Source of the DNA: Dechloromonas denitrificans | GTDB lineage: Bacteria; Pseudomonadota; Gammaproteobacteria; Burkholderiales; Rhodocyclaceae | DNA length: 64,000 bases | NCBI RefSeq assembly: GCF_020510685.1 | Contig: NZ_CP075185.1 | Coordinates: 1,178,001-1,242,000, forward strand | Reading direction: 5' to 3' | Part shown: positions 38,656-46,703 of the stretch, piece by piece | Position numbering within the stretch: position 1 is the stretch's first letter | How the letters are laid out: each line of letters begins with the position of its first letter | Program-made: the position numbers and the translations under genes | Notes under the pieces: generated by a model | The model's database searches: none | What the model saw: the letters and a program-made list of their open reading frames with translations, nothing else | What the model was told of the DNA's origin: nothing

Positions 38656-39795
38656 ATGTTCCGCATCTCCCAGTACATGCAGGAAATTGCCGATCCGACG
38701 CCGCTCGGTCCGAAGCGCAATCCGCCCGGCCCGGTTGTGATCTGGAACCTGATCCGGCGCTGCAACCTGACCTGCAAGCATTGTTATTCGATTTCGGCCG
38801 ACACCAACTTTCCCGGCGAGCTGACCACCGATCAGGTTTTCACGGTGATGGACGACCTCAAGGCATTCCACGTCCCGGTGCTCATCCTCTCCGGCGGCGA
38901 GCCTTTGCTGCGGCCGGATATCTTCGATATCGCCAAACGGGCCAAGGCCAAGGGTTTTTACGTTGGCTTGTCGTCGAACGGCACGTTGATCGACGAAAGC
39001 AATATTGCCCGGATTGCCGAATGCGACTTCAACTACGTCGGGGTATCGCTCGACGGCATCGGCGCGACGCACGACAAGTTCCGCCGTCTGGACGGCGCCT
39101 TTGCCGCCTCGCTGAAGGGCATCCGGCTGTGCCGCGACCTCGGCCTGAAAATCGGCGTCCGCTACACGATGACCCAGGACAACGCGCACGACCTGCCGGG
39201 CCTGCTCAGGCTGGTCGAGGACGAGGGCATCGACCGCTTCTATTTCTCGCATCTGAATTACGCCGGGCGCGGCAACAAGAACCGCAAGGACGACGCGCAA
39301 CACCAGCTGACGCGGCAGGCGATGGACCTGTTGTTCGATACCTGCTGGGACTACCAGCAGCGCGGGCTGAACAAGGAATTCACCACCGGCAACAACGACG
39401 CCGACGGCGTCTATTTCCTGCACTGGGTACGCCGGCGTTTTCCGGAGCAGGCGGCGCATGTTGAGGCCAAGCTGCGCCAGTGGGGCGGCAACTCATCGGG
39501 CGTCAATGTCGCCAATATCGACAACCTCGGCAACGTGCATCCGGACACCATGTGGTGGCACCACAATCTGGGCAACGTCAAGGAGCGACCGTTCTCGCAG
39601 ATCTGGCCGGACACCTCGGATCCGCTGATGGCCGGCCTCAAGCAGCACCCGCGGGCGGTCAAGGGACGCTGTGGCGAATGCGCCTATCGGCAGATCTGCA
39701 ACGGCAACACCCGGGTGCGGGCGCAACAAATGACCGGTGATGCCTGGGCGGAAGACCCGGGCTGCTACCTGGCCGATGAGGAAATTGCATCATGA
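38656..39795 (+). CDS. nirJ: Heme d1 biosynthesis radical SAM protein NirJ
   Basis: A 379-aa cytosolic radical SAM enzyme that replaces propionate side chains with oxo groups during heme d1 synthesis. The SAM-cluster motif CNLTCKHC (C36, C40, C43) and LSGGEPLLRPDIF are intact. A C-terminal cluster of cysteines (GRCGECAYRQIC and PGCYL) fits the second iron-sulfur site of SPASM-type members. AAGGAAG lies just ahead of ATG 38656. Overlaps nirN by 4 bases. Confidence 0.95.
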   Translation: MFRISQYMQEIADPTPLGPKRNPPGPVVIWNLIRRCNLTCKHCYSISADTNFPGELTTDQVFTVMDDLKAFHVPVLILSGGEPLLRPDIFDIAKRAKAKGFYVGLSSNGTLIDESNIARIAECDFNYVGVSLDGIGATHDKFRRLDGAFAASLKGIRLCRDLGLKIGVRYTMTQDNAHDLPGLLRLVEDEGIDRFYFSHLNYAGRGNKNRKDDAQHQLTRQAMDLLFDTCWDYQQRGLNKEFTTGNNDADGVYFLHWVRRRFPEQAAHVEAKLRQWGGNSSGVNVANIDNLGNVHPDTMWWHHNLGNVKERPFSQIWPDTSDPLMAGLKQHPRAVKGRCGECAYRQICNGNTRVRAQQMTGDAWAEDPGCYLADEEIAS

Positions 39796-41366
39796 ACTGG
39801 AAGATCCTGATTCCAGCCGGCTTTGCCGTCTATTTCCTGTTCGGCATGGCACAGCTGGCGGAAGCGGCCGATGCCCCGGCCAATTTCAAACAGCATTGTG
39901 CTTCCTGTCATGGCGCCGACCGTCTGGGCGGCATCGGCCCGGCCCTGCTGCCCGAAAACCTCGGCCGCCTGCGCAAACCGGAGGCCGAGAAAGTCATTCG
40001 TGACGGCCGCCCGGCGACCCAGATGCTGGGCGTTGGCGACAAGCTGTCGGCCGACGAAATCAAGGCGCTGGTCGATTACGCCTATGCGCCGATCAAGCCG
40101 ATGCCGGCCTGGGGCGAGAAGGAAATCACCGCCTCGCGGATCGTCAATCACGCACCGGGCAGCCTGCCGGACAAGCCGCAATTCACGGCCGATCCGCTCA
40201 ACCTGTTTGTCGTCGTCGAAACCGGCGATCACCACGTATCCATTCTCGACGGCGACAAGCTCGAACCGATCCATCGCTTCCAGTCGCGCTTCGCCCTGCA
40301 CGGCGGGCCGAAATTCACGCCGGACGGGCGCTACGTCTTCTTCGCCTCGCGCGATGGCTGGATCACCAAGTTCGACCTGTGGAACCTCAAGGTCATCGCC
40401 GAAGTGCGGGCCGGCATCAATACCCGCAACGCGGCCGTGTCCGGCGACGGCAAGTGGGTGGCGGTGGCCAACTACCTGCCGCACAGCCTGGTCATCCTCG
40501 ATGCCGACCTCAATCTGAAGAAAATCCTGCCGGTCGCCGACAAGGACGGCAAGGTGAGCTCACGGGTTTCCGCCGTCTACGATGCGGCGCCGCGCCAGAG
40601 CTTCGTTGCCGCGTTAAAGGACGTGAAAGAGGTGTGGGAGGTCTCCTACAACCCGAAGGCGGATGACATTCCGGCCGGCATGATCCATGACTTCAAGTAC
40701 CGCGAAGGCGCCTTCATTCCCGGCTTTCTGAATCCGCAACGCACGCAGCTCGACGATTACCTCGACGACTTCTACTTCACGCAGGGCTACGACGAAGTGA
40801 TGGGCGCCTCGCGCAACGACGCCAAGAGCGCTGTCAGCGGCCAGGTAGTCAATCTCGATGCGCGCAAGAAAATCGCCGACCTCGAACTGCCCGGCATGCC
40901 GCACCTCGGTTCAGGCATCAGCTGGACCTGGCAGGGCCGGACGGTAATGGCGACGCCGAATCTCAACGAGGGCCTGATCAGCATCATCGACATGCAGACC
41001 TGGCAGACCATCAAGCAGATCAAGACGCGCGGCCCCGGCTTCTTCATGCGCAGCCACGAAAACAGCCGCTATGCCTGGACCGATTCGATGATGAGCAAGG
41101 AGTTCAAGGACACCATGCAGATCATCGACAAGGAAAAACTCGAAATCGTCGCCGAACTCAAGCCCGAGCCGGGCAAGACCTTCGCCCACGTCGAATTCAC
41201 CCGCGACGGCAAATACGTGCTGGCCAGCCTGTGGGAAAACGACGGCGCGCTGATCATCTACGACGCCGCGACGCTGAAGGAAGTGAAGCGCTTGCCGATG
41301 AACAAGCCGGTCGGCAAGTACAACGTGTGGAACAAGATCAGCAAGTCGGAGGGGACGAGTCACTGA
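39792..41366 (+). CDS. nirN: Heme d1 biosynthesis cytochrome NirN
   Basis: A 524-aa NirS paralogue: signal sequence (cleaved near LAEAAD, about residue 26), cytochrome c domain with CASCH (36-40) and a d1-type propeller (about 130-515) with FALHGGPKFTPDGRYVFFASRDGW and AHVEFTRDGKYVLASLW. In Pseudomonas NirN oxidises dihydro-heme d1 in the last step and passes the cofactor to NirS. Its ATG lies inside the nirJ end, so the two are coupled. It is shorter than NirS in the c domain and not a second reductase. Confidence 0.92.
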   Translation: MNWKILIPAGFAVYFLFGMAQLAEAADAPANFKQHCASCHGADRLGGIGPALLPENLGRLRKPEAEKVIRDGRPATQMLGVGDKLSADEIKALVDYAYAPIKPMPAWGEKEITASRIVNHAPGSLPDKPQFTADPLNLFVVVETGDHHVSILDGDKLEPIHRFQSRFALHGGPKFTPDGRYVFFASRDGWITKFDLWNLKVIAEVRAGINTRNAAVSGDGKWVAVANYLPHSLVILDADLNLKKILPVADKDGKVSSRVSAVYDAAPRQSFVAALKDVKEVWEVSYNPKADDIPAGMIHDFKYREGAFIPGFLNPQRTQLDDYLDDFYFTQGYDEVMGASRNDAKSAVSGQVVNLDARKKIADLELPGMPHLGSGISWTWQGRTVMATPNLNEGLISIIDMQTWQTIKQIKTRGPGFFMRSHENSRYAWTDSMMSKEFKDTMQIIDKEKLEIVAELKPEPGKTFAHVEFTRDGKYVLASLWENDGALIIYDAATLKEVKRLPMNKPVGKYNVWNKISKSEGTSH

Positions 41367-41479
41367 TGAAGGATGATCGGCGGCGGCCTGAGCTTGTTGC
41401 GGCCGCGGGCGGTCAGATAGTTATTTGGGTGACGGTTCTGTGCCCTTTGCTGTCGTAGCCAGATTTGGAAGCGGACGTT

Positions 41480-41545
41480 CAGGAACGTGAAGTTGAGGTG
41501 CCTGCGCGGCTTCTCGCGCAGGTCGCCTCGAACGTAGTGTTAGAT
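41480..41545 (-). repeat. attC site of cassette 2
   Basis: Read on the minus strand it opens with ATCTAAC (41545-41539), a perfect RYYYAAC core. It has a central hairpin, CCTGCGCG pairing with CGCGCAGG, and ends at GTTCCTG (41486-41480), a degenerate GTTRRRY as expected where the last cassette joins non-cassette DNA. It is 66 bases long, the same as the other site. Confidence 0.78.
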
Positions 41546-41549
41546 GCTT

Positions 41550-42251
41550 TTACTTCCATAGCGCTGCTATCCCAGCCGCCACTGCTGCAACAGCTCCACT
41601 CCCAAGTACGGGAACAATGACGTATCTAAACCACCACTTGGCGCCTGAGTTCTCATCGCCCTGCGGCTGCGCTTTGTATGTCGGTTGGTGTTGTCGTTTG
41701 CAAATGTCTGCGAGACATTTTCGATAGACAGAAAGTATTTGGCCGTTCGCCTTTTGATAAGCAGACCAAAAGTTAATAGATGGCGGAACACTGATTGCAC
41801 AGGAGATAAATAGGCCGACATCCGAGTGTTCGATATCACTTTGAATGGCCCCCTCAACTTGTTGATTGAGTGCTTCGCAGTAACTCTCGGCAAAGTGGGG
41901 AAGACTTACAGGTAGGTGCCAGTCCGGATAGTCAAAGCAGAGAACGATGACGAGTTCCGACCGGTCGTCGACCTTCCTGATCTTGGCAAAATTAACGTGC
42001 CGAAATTCAGACCTTGGATTGACTATAGTTATTGAAATGCCATTTGGTAAATCAGTTGGGCGCGTGTCTCTAAAGTCATGAATGAAAAGATGCTCGCAGA
42101 TGTTGTCGCGCTCATCTGAAGTCCCGTCTGCTAAATACCTGTATTTCCCATCAAAAGGTGGGTCGCAGTAACAACACGACAGCACTCGACCTCCTACCCG
42201 AAATGTGGATTGGTCAATTAGCTGAAAGGTCGATGAAGGGTCGGTAAGCAT
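41550..42251 (-). CDS. Integron cassette 2 protein, function unknown, C-terminal membrane anchor
   Basis: A 233-aa protein I do not recognise. The soluble N-terminal part (about 1-195) has a CCYC cluster near residue 26 (VLSCCYCDPPFDGKY) and no known catalytic motif. A single predicted membrane helix closes the protein (RYVIVPVLGSGAVAAVAAGI, about 208-227), leaving the N-terminal domain cytosolic as a tail-anchored protein. Its ATG is embedded in the attC core GTTAGATG. Codon use and AT content differ from the neighbouring core genes, in line with transfer. Confidence 0.75.
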   Translation of the reverse strand: MLTDPSSTFQLIDQSTFRVGGRVLSCCYCDPPFDGKYRYLADGTSDERDNICEHLFIHDFRDTRPTDLPNGISITIVNPRSEFRHVNFAKIRKVDDRSELVIVLCFDYPDWHLPVSLPHFAESYCEALNQQVEGAIQSDIEHSDVGLFISCAISVPPSINFWSAYQKANGQILSVYRKCLADICKRQHQPTYKAQPQGDENSGAKWWFRYVIVPVLGSGAVAAVAAGIAALWK

Positions 42252-42315
42252 CTAACGTGGAAGTGAACGGCCTGCGCGGCTTTTCGCGCAGGTCGCCTCG
42301 AGCGCAGGGTTATGC
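42250..42315 (-). repeat. attC site of cassette 1
   Basis: On the minus strand it runs from GCATAAC (42315-42309) to GTTAGAT (42256-42250), with a central hairpin CCTGCGCG-AAAAGC-CGCGCAGG. Total 66 bases. Its middle is nearly identical to the site at 41480-41545, while the outer bases differ, as expected for attC sites of one chromosomal integron family. Confidence 0.82.
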
Positions 42316-42319
42316 ATAT

Positions 42320-43045
42320 TCATTGATAGGCGCGGCGTACCGATTCAAAGTCAAAGTCCTGAGCCTCACCTGAGTAGTACCCTGTGTAACCAAGTTGAAG
42401 AACGCCGAGTAGCCCGGCATATGCATCCGGTGCTGATTCGCCGGACTCTTGGGCAAACTCTCTTGCCTGATTTCTTGCCCACGTTTGCCATGCAGCAGTG
42501 CCGACGTTTTTTCCAGGTGGAAGGATGCCATATGCTTTACAAAAGCCTAGCCACGACATGTGAATCGCTCCATGTAATGATTTTTTGCGCTCGGCTTGGT
42601 AAAAGTTTCTTTCAAACCCAGCACCATACGCTGCATTAACATTTCTTCTGATGAGATGAAGACGGACGAAATAGCTGTCTCCCTTTGAAAATCGGAATCG
42701 TGGTTCAAGGTGGTCGACATGGACATTCTCACCCAATATTGAATTGAACTCTGGGTAGCAAACGCACAAATAGGAAGCGAATGCTTTTCGATAGCCTCGG
42801 TAGTCCCAACGTGCCCAGCACTCTGGATCAAAGTTGCCGCCCTTTCTTACGACGCAGGCGCTTGATGGCAAACACCCCGGCAACTGCTCTACAGTCCAAC
42901 CCCAAAAACGCTGCATGTCTTTCAGCTTTTCTGGCGAGGCTGCAACCAAGGACAGGCCAGACTTGGAGAAGTCGCGCAGCAATGCACGGTTTTGTCTCGC
43001 AAGGAAACCTTCAACCGAAAATCCGAGGTCAGTTTGAATAGGCAT
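42320..43045 (-). CDS. Integron cassette 1 protein, function unknown, possible HNH-like nuclease
   Basis: A 241-aa soluble protein that I do not recognise. A central segment, NVHVDHLEPRFRF, followed about 25 residues later by an asparagine-containing stretch (RRNVNAAYGAGF), resembles the His-Asp-His and Asn spacing of HNH endonucleases. The usual zinc-binding cysteine pairs are absent. Two cysteines occur earlier (YLCVCYP). The ATG lies within the cassette core GTTATGC, with no room for a ribosome site inside the cassette, typical of integron genes. The nuclease idea is weak. Confidence 0.72.
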   Translation of the reverse strand: MPIQTDLGFSVEGFLARQNRALLRDFSKSGLSLVAASPEKLKDMQRFWGWTVEQLPGCLPSSACVVRKGGNFDPECWARWDYRGYRKAFASYLCVCYPEFNSILGENVHVDHLEPRFRFSKGDSYFVRLHLIRRNVNAAYGAGFERNFYQAERKKSLHGAIHMSWLGFCKAYGILPPGKNVGTAAWQTWARNQAREFAQESGESAPDAYAGLLGVLQLGYTGYYSGEAQDFDFESVRRAYQ

Positions 43046-43363
43046 AACAGCTATTCAGGCGCAGAAACGTCAGCGTTATTGCTGATAATAGGGACACGAT
43101 TGAATCGCCTGTAAGCTTGTGAATGACAAAGAGATTATCTGATGCCGGTCTCCTTATCAATCAACAATCATACGGACCAGCCAATGTCCGTTATGCGGCG
43201 CTTTCTTGAGGGACCGGTTGTGGCCGGTTTGCGACGTCGCTCAAGAATAGTCAGAATGGGCTCCTAATACTTGAGATTGGCGCATCCCTTGGATCATTGG
43301 CGGATACTCAGCCAAATTGCGGCTTGTCCAATCACCTCAATTTATAGTGATCTTCTGTCTTCT
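43046..43363. other. About 320-base gap between the cassette array and the L,D-transpeptidase gene
   Basis: No gene. It holds the attC/attI-like 40-base inverted structure at 43042-43081, a second GTTATGC at about 43190-43196, and a compound hairpin: TTCTTGAG (43203-43210) with CTCAAGAA (43240-43247) enclosing ACCGG-TTGTGG-CCGGT. The sequence is AT-richer than the flanks and is likely leftover integron DNA. Confidence 0.5.
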
Positions 43364-44077
43364 ATGATGGATTCATCTTCAAAATCCGCGCTGCCATCGA
43401 ATCAGCTATTGCTATGTGTTGGAGCTGATTGGAATGGAACGTGCGCTCGGCTTCTGCGCTTCGCGCGTTCTGGTTCTGCCGACGACTGGCAGCCTGTCGG
43501 GCCGCCGGTTGCCGTGGCGCTCGGGCGTGCCGGGCTGGCCTGGGGGCGGGGGCTGCATTCCCGGCAGGTCATTGAGGGAGAGCGCCAGAAGCGCGAAGGC
43601 GACGGCTGCGCGCCGGCCGGTATTTTCGCGATCGCCGCGTTGTTCGGTGATGCCGCGCCGGACAGCGCTTTCGCCAGCGTCGCCAAGCTGCCTTACCGGC
43701 AGGCGACGCCCGATCTCAAGGCCATCGACGACCCGGCCTCTGCTTACTACAACCAGATCGTCGATCAGTCATCAGTAGCTCAGCCCGACTGGGCTTCCGG
43801 CGAGGACATGCTGCGTAGCGACCAGCGTTATGTCGTGGGGGCTGTGGTGGCGCATAACAGCGCGCCGTCGGTGCCGGGCGCCGGGTCGTGTATTTTCCTG
43901 CATGTTTGGGAGTCCGAAGGTGTGCCGACGGCCGGGTGTACGGCGATGTCGCTGGCCGACATGACGGCGATTGCCGGTTGGCTGGACGGTGCGGCGGCGC
44001 CGCTGCTGGTGCAGTTGCCGCAAGCCGAGTACGAGCGCTGGCGCGAGGCCTGGGGATTGCCGCAGTTCGTGTCATAG
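43364..44077 (+). CDS. L,D-transpeptidase (YkuD) catalytic domain protein
   Basis: A protein of about 237 aa. The catalytic motif at the C-terminal end, FLHVWESEGVPTAGCTAMS, provides the histidine-rich approach and the nucleophilic cysteine of YkuD-type enzymes that cross-link or process peptidoglycan. The upstream part has RAGLAWGRGLH and KREGDGCAPAGIFAI, typical for the family. A TTG at 43271 would add 31 poorly conserved residues, so ATG 43364 is preferred. No clear signal peptide is visible, which is unusual for a periplasmic enzyme. Confidence 0.83.
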   Translation: MMDSSSKSALPSNQLLLCVGADWNGTCARLLRFARSGSADDWQPVGPPVAVALGRAGLAWGRGLHSRQVIEGERQKREGDGCAPAGIFAIAALFGDAAPDSAFASVAKLPYRQATPDLKAIDDPASAYYNQIVDQSSVAQPDWASGEDMLRSDQRYVVGAVVAHNSAPSVPGAGSCIFLHVWESEGVPTAGCTAMSLADMTAIAGWLDGAAAPLLVQLPQAEYERWREAWGLPQFVS

Positions 44078-44170
44078 GGCCGAGCCTCGAACCGCGCCAG
44101 GGCGGCGCGGTGACAGCCTCTGGCTAGCCGGCTAGACTGGCGGCCTTTCAACCTTCCCGCCGGTCCGCCA

Positions 44171-45415
44171 GTGCTCAATCGAATCTGGGTCGCTTTCATC
44201 CTCGTCGGCTTTGTTGCGGCGGTGGTCCAGTTGCTGCAAGGCGATCTGGAAATCTTCACGCGTGTGCTGACCGGGTTGTTCGATACGGCGAAGACCGGTT
44301 TCGATATTTCGCTCGGGCTGGTCGGCGTGATGAGCCTGTGGCTGGGGGTGATGAAGATCGGCGAACGGGGCGGGCTGATCCAGCTTTTCGGTCGGGCGCT
44401 GGGGCCGTTCTTTCGCCGCGTCTTTCCCGATATCCCGGCCGGCCATCCGGCCAGTGGCAGCATCGTGATGAATGTCAGCGCCAATATCCTCGGCCTCGAC
44501 AACGCGGCGACGCCGCTTGGCCTGAAGGCGATGCGCGAGTTGCAGGAGATCAATCCGCACAAGGACACGGCGAGCAACCCGATGATCATGTTCCTGGTCC
44601 TCAACACGGCCGGCATCACGCTGATTCCGACCTCGGTGATCGCCATCCGCCAGAGCATCGCGTTGAAGCAGGGGCTGGTCGGCTTCAACGCCGCCGACAT
44701 TTTTTTGCCGACCCTGCTCGGCACCTTCGTCTCGTTCTGCGCCGGGCTGGTGGCGGTCGCCATCTGGCAGCGCATCAACTTGTTCTGCCGGCCGGTGCTG
44801 GCCTTCTTCGCCGGCTTTGTCGGGTTGATGGGCGGGCTGTACTGGTGGCTGGGCAGTCTGCCGCCGGAGCAGATGGCGCAGATGATCGGCCTGCTTGGTA
44901 GCGGCCTGATCGTCTCGATCATCGTGCTGTTCGTTGTCGTCGCGGCCTGGCGCGGCATCGATGCCTACGAGAGTTTTGTCGAGGGCGCCAAGGAGGGCTT
45001 CGGCGTCGCGGTGCAGATCATTCCCTACCTGATCGCCATGCTGGTGGCGATTTCGGTTTTTCGTACCACCGGCTGCATGGATTACGTCATCGAGGCCATC
45101 CGCCGCGCCGTGTTGGCGGTCGGCCTGAACGACGATTTCGTGCCGGCGCTGCCGGTCGGCCTGATGAAGACGCTGAGCGGCAGCGGCGCGCGCGGCCTGA
45201 TGGTCGATGTGATGACGACCTACGGCGTCGATTCCTTCCAGGGCAAGCTGGCGGCGATCATCCAGGGTTCGACGGAAACGACCTTCTACGTACTGGCCGT
45301 CTATTTCGGCAGCGTCAATATCACCAAGACCCGCTATGCCCTGGCCTGTGGCCTGATTGCCGACGCCGTCGGGCTGGTCGGGGCGATTCTCATCGGTTAC
45401 GCCTTCTATCATTGA
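44171..45415 (+). CDS. Fused SpmA-SpmB-type nucleoside recognition (Gate) membrane protein
   Basis: A 414-aa polytopic protein. The first half matches the SpmA type (GSIVMNVSANILGLDNAATPLGLKAM), the second the SpmB type (LPVGLMKTLSGSGARGLMVDVM and GSTETTFYVLAVYFGSVNI). Spore maturation genes spmA and spmB are separate in Bacillus; the fused form is common in non-sporulating proteobacteria, where its transport role is not established. It starts with GTG 44171, and no strong ribosome site is visible. Confidence 0.88.
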   Translation: MLNRIWVAFILVGFVAAVVQLLQGDLEIFTRVLTGLFDTAKTGFDISLGLVGVMSLWLGVMKIGERGGLIQLFGRALGPFFRRVFPDIPAGHPASGSIVMNVSANILGLDNAATPLGLKAMRELQEINPHKDTASNPMIMFLVLNTAGITLIPTSVIAIRQSIALKQGLVGFNAADIFLPTLLGTFVSFCAGLVAVAIWQRINLFCRPVLAFFAGFVGLMGGLYWWLGSLPPEQMAQMIGLLGSGLIVSIIVLFVVVAAWRGIDAYESFVEGAKEGFGVAVQIIPYLIAMLVAISVFRTTGCMDYVIEAIRRAVLAVGLNDDFVPALPVGLMKTLSGSGARGLMVDVMTTYGVDSFQGKLAAIIQGSTETTFYVLAVYFGSVNITKTRYALACGLIADAVGLVGAILIGYAFYH

Positions 45416-45501
45416 AGGGGGCTTAACGGGAGGCCAATTCCCCGTTACAATCGCGCCCCTTCGTCGACGTATGAAGCAAGTCAGCATCTCCGGATGCAGC
45501 A

Positions 45502-45586
45502 GCCTTGGTGGTGAAATTGGTAGACACGCTATCTTGAGGGGGTAGTGGCGCAAGCTGTGCGAGTTCGAGTCTCGCCCAAGGCACCA
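45502..45586 (+). tRNA. tRNA-Leu, anticodon GAG
   Basis: An 85-base class II tRNA with encoded CCA. Acceptor GCCTTGG pairs with CCAAGGC, the anticodon stem-loop is CTATC-TTGAGGG-GGTAG (anticodon GAG, reads CUC and CUU), there is a long variable arm, and the T loop is GTTCGAGTC. It lies alone between the SpmAB gene and the pseudouridine synthase gene. Confidence 0.95.
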
Positions 45587-45691
45587 AATGCTTTACGTCT
45601 CAGGCCGACCGGCCCTTTTGTCCGGATTCCTTCGGTAACCGTGAAAATCGGCGAAAATTGCAGTCCCCTTAGCCCGAGAAGCCCTGCAGCC

Positions 45692-46267
45692 GTGTCTTCC
45701 ATCGTCTTGTTCAACAAGCCCTACGGCGTTCTCAGCCAGTTCACGCCGGAAGGCAAGTGGCGGGCGCTGGACGCGTTCATTCCGGTCAAGGATGTGTACG
45801 TGGCCGGCCGGCTCGATGCCGACAGCGAAGGGCTGTTAATCCTGACCGACGACGGCAAGCTGCAGGCCAAGATCGCCGACCCGAAACACAAGCTGGAAAA
45901 GACCTATTGGGTGCAAGTCGAGGGTGTGCCGGACGAGGCGGCGCTGGACCGGCTGCGGGCCGGCATCAAACTCTCGGATTTCACCGCGCGGCCGGCCAGG
46001 GTCCGGCTGATCGACGAGCCGGCCGGGTTGTGGCCGCGCGATTCGCCGATCCGCTTTCGCGCGGCGATCCCGACTTCGTGGCTGGAAATCCGCATCAGCG
46101 AAGGCAAGAATCGCCAGGTCAGGCGGATGACAGCAGCCATCGGTTATCCTACGCTGCGTCTAATACGGGCTGCCATCGGGGCGGCGACGCTGGACGGTCT
46201 GGCGCTCGGTGAATGGCGACAGATCGACGGCAGTTACCAGGATTTGCAAGGAAAATTCAATGAATAA
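45692..46267 (+). CDS. rluE: 23S rRNA pseudouridine synthase, RluE/RsuA family
   Basis: A 191-aa enzyme converting uridine to pseudouridine in rRNA. The catalytic aspartate lies in AGRLDADSEGLLILTDDG, and the RsuA-family motif EGKNRQVRRMTAAIG is complete. It lacks the S4 domain, as RluE does. GTG 45692 begins SSIVLFNKPYGVLSQF, the normal N terminus; the open frame further up runs through the tRNA and is not coding. It overlaps the DUF192 gene by 8 bases. Confidence 0.93.
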   Translation: MSSIVLFNKPYGVLSQFTPEGKWRALDAFIPVKDVYVAGRLDADSEGLLILTDDGKLQAKIADPKHKLEKTYWVQVEGVPDEAALDRLRAGIKLSDFTARPARVRLIDEPAGLWPRDSPIRFRAAIPTSWLEIRISEGKNRQVRRMTAAIGYPTLRLIRAAIGAATLDGLALGEWRQIDGSYQDLQGKFNE

Positions 46268-46703
46268 AATCGTCTTGGCAGCGCTTTGCGGCCTAACGTT
46301 CAGTGCTGCCGGCTGGGGACAGAATGCCATGCCGGTGATGGAACTGAGTGCCGGCCTTCACCGCATCGAGGCCGAAGTGGCGGCGAGCGACCAGAACCGC
46401 CAGATCGGCCTGATGAATCGCGCGGCGATGGCGCCGCAGCGCGGCATGCTCTTCGTCTTCCCGCAGGAAAACACCCATTGCATGTGGATGCGCAACACGC
46501 TGATCCCGCTTTCAGTGGCCTTCCTTGATGCCGAGGGCACCATCATCAATATCGAGAACATGCAGCCGCAGACCGAGAATAACCATTGCGCCAAGGTGCC
46601 GGCCCGTTATGCGCTGGAAATGAATCTCGGCTGGTTCGCCCAGCGCGGCATCAAGCCCGGCGCCAAGTTGAAGGGGATCGACAAGGCGCCGCGTCCGCAG
46701 TGA
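46260..46703 (+). CDS. DUF192 family exported protein
   Basis: A 147-aa protein with a signal peptide (about 1-20, ending AAGWG). The DUF192 core follows: RQIGLMNRAAMAPQRGMLFVFP, then HCMWMRNTLIPLSVAFLD and YALEMNLGWFAQRGIKPG. Function is unknown for the family. It overlaps the preceding rluE end by 8 bases and the ubiC GTG start lies inside its stop (GTGA), so the three are co-translated. Confidence 0.88.
   Translation: MNKIVLAALCGLTFSAAGWGQNAMPVMELSAGLHRIEAEVAASDQNRQIGLMNRAAMAPQRGMLFVFPQENTHCMWMRNTLIPLSVAFLDAEGTIINIENMQPQTENNHCAKVPARYALEMNLGWFAQRGIKPGAKLKGIDKAPRPQ

Larger units (their letters stand above)
41480..43048 (-). mobile_element. Two-cassette integron remnant lacking an integrase (CALIN)
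   Basis: Two minus-strand genes are each followed by a 66-base attC site, and each start codon lies within the core site that opens its cassette (GTTATGC at 43048-43042, GTTAGAT at 42256-42250). Cassette sizes are about 790 and 770 bases. Base composition is visibly more AT-rich than the flanks. No integrase gene is present within the window. A 40-base inverted structure (43042-43081) ahead of cassette one could be a shortened attC or attI relic. Confidence 0.8.

Noticed and set aside
39792..41366. A second nitrite reductase (nirS paralogue)
   Set aside because: The gene order directly behind nirJ and the sequence fit NirN, the d1-maturation cytochrome, rather than a duplicate reductase.
41480..42315. 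The two similar 66-base hairpins as REP-type or MITE repeats
   Set aside because: The RYYYAAC and GTTRRRY cores at the ends, the equal length and the start codons embedded in the cores fit attC sites better than a MITE with target duplications.
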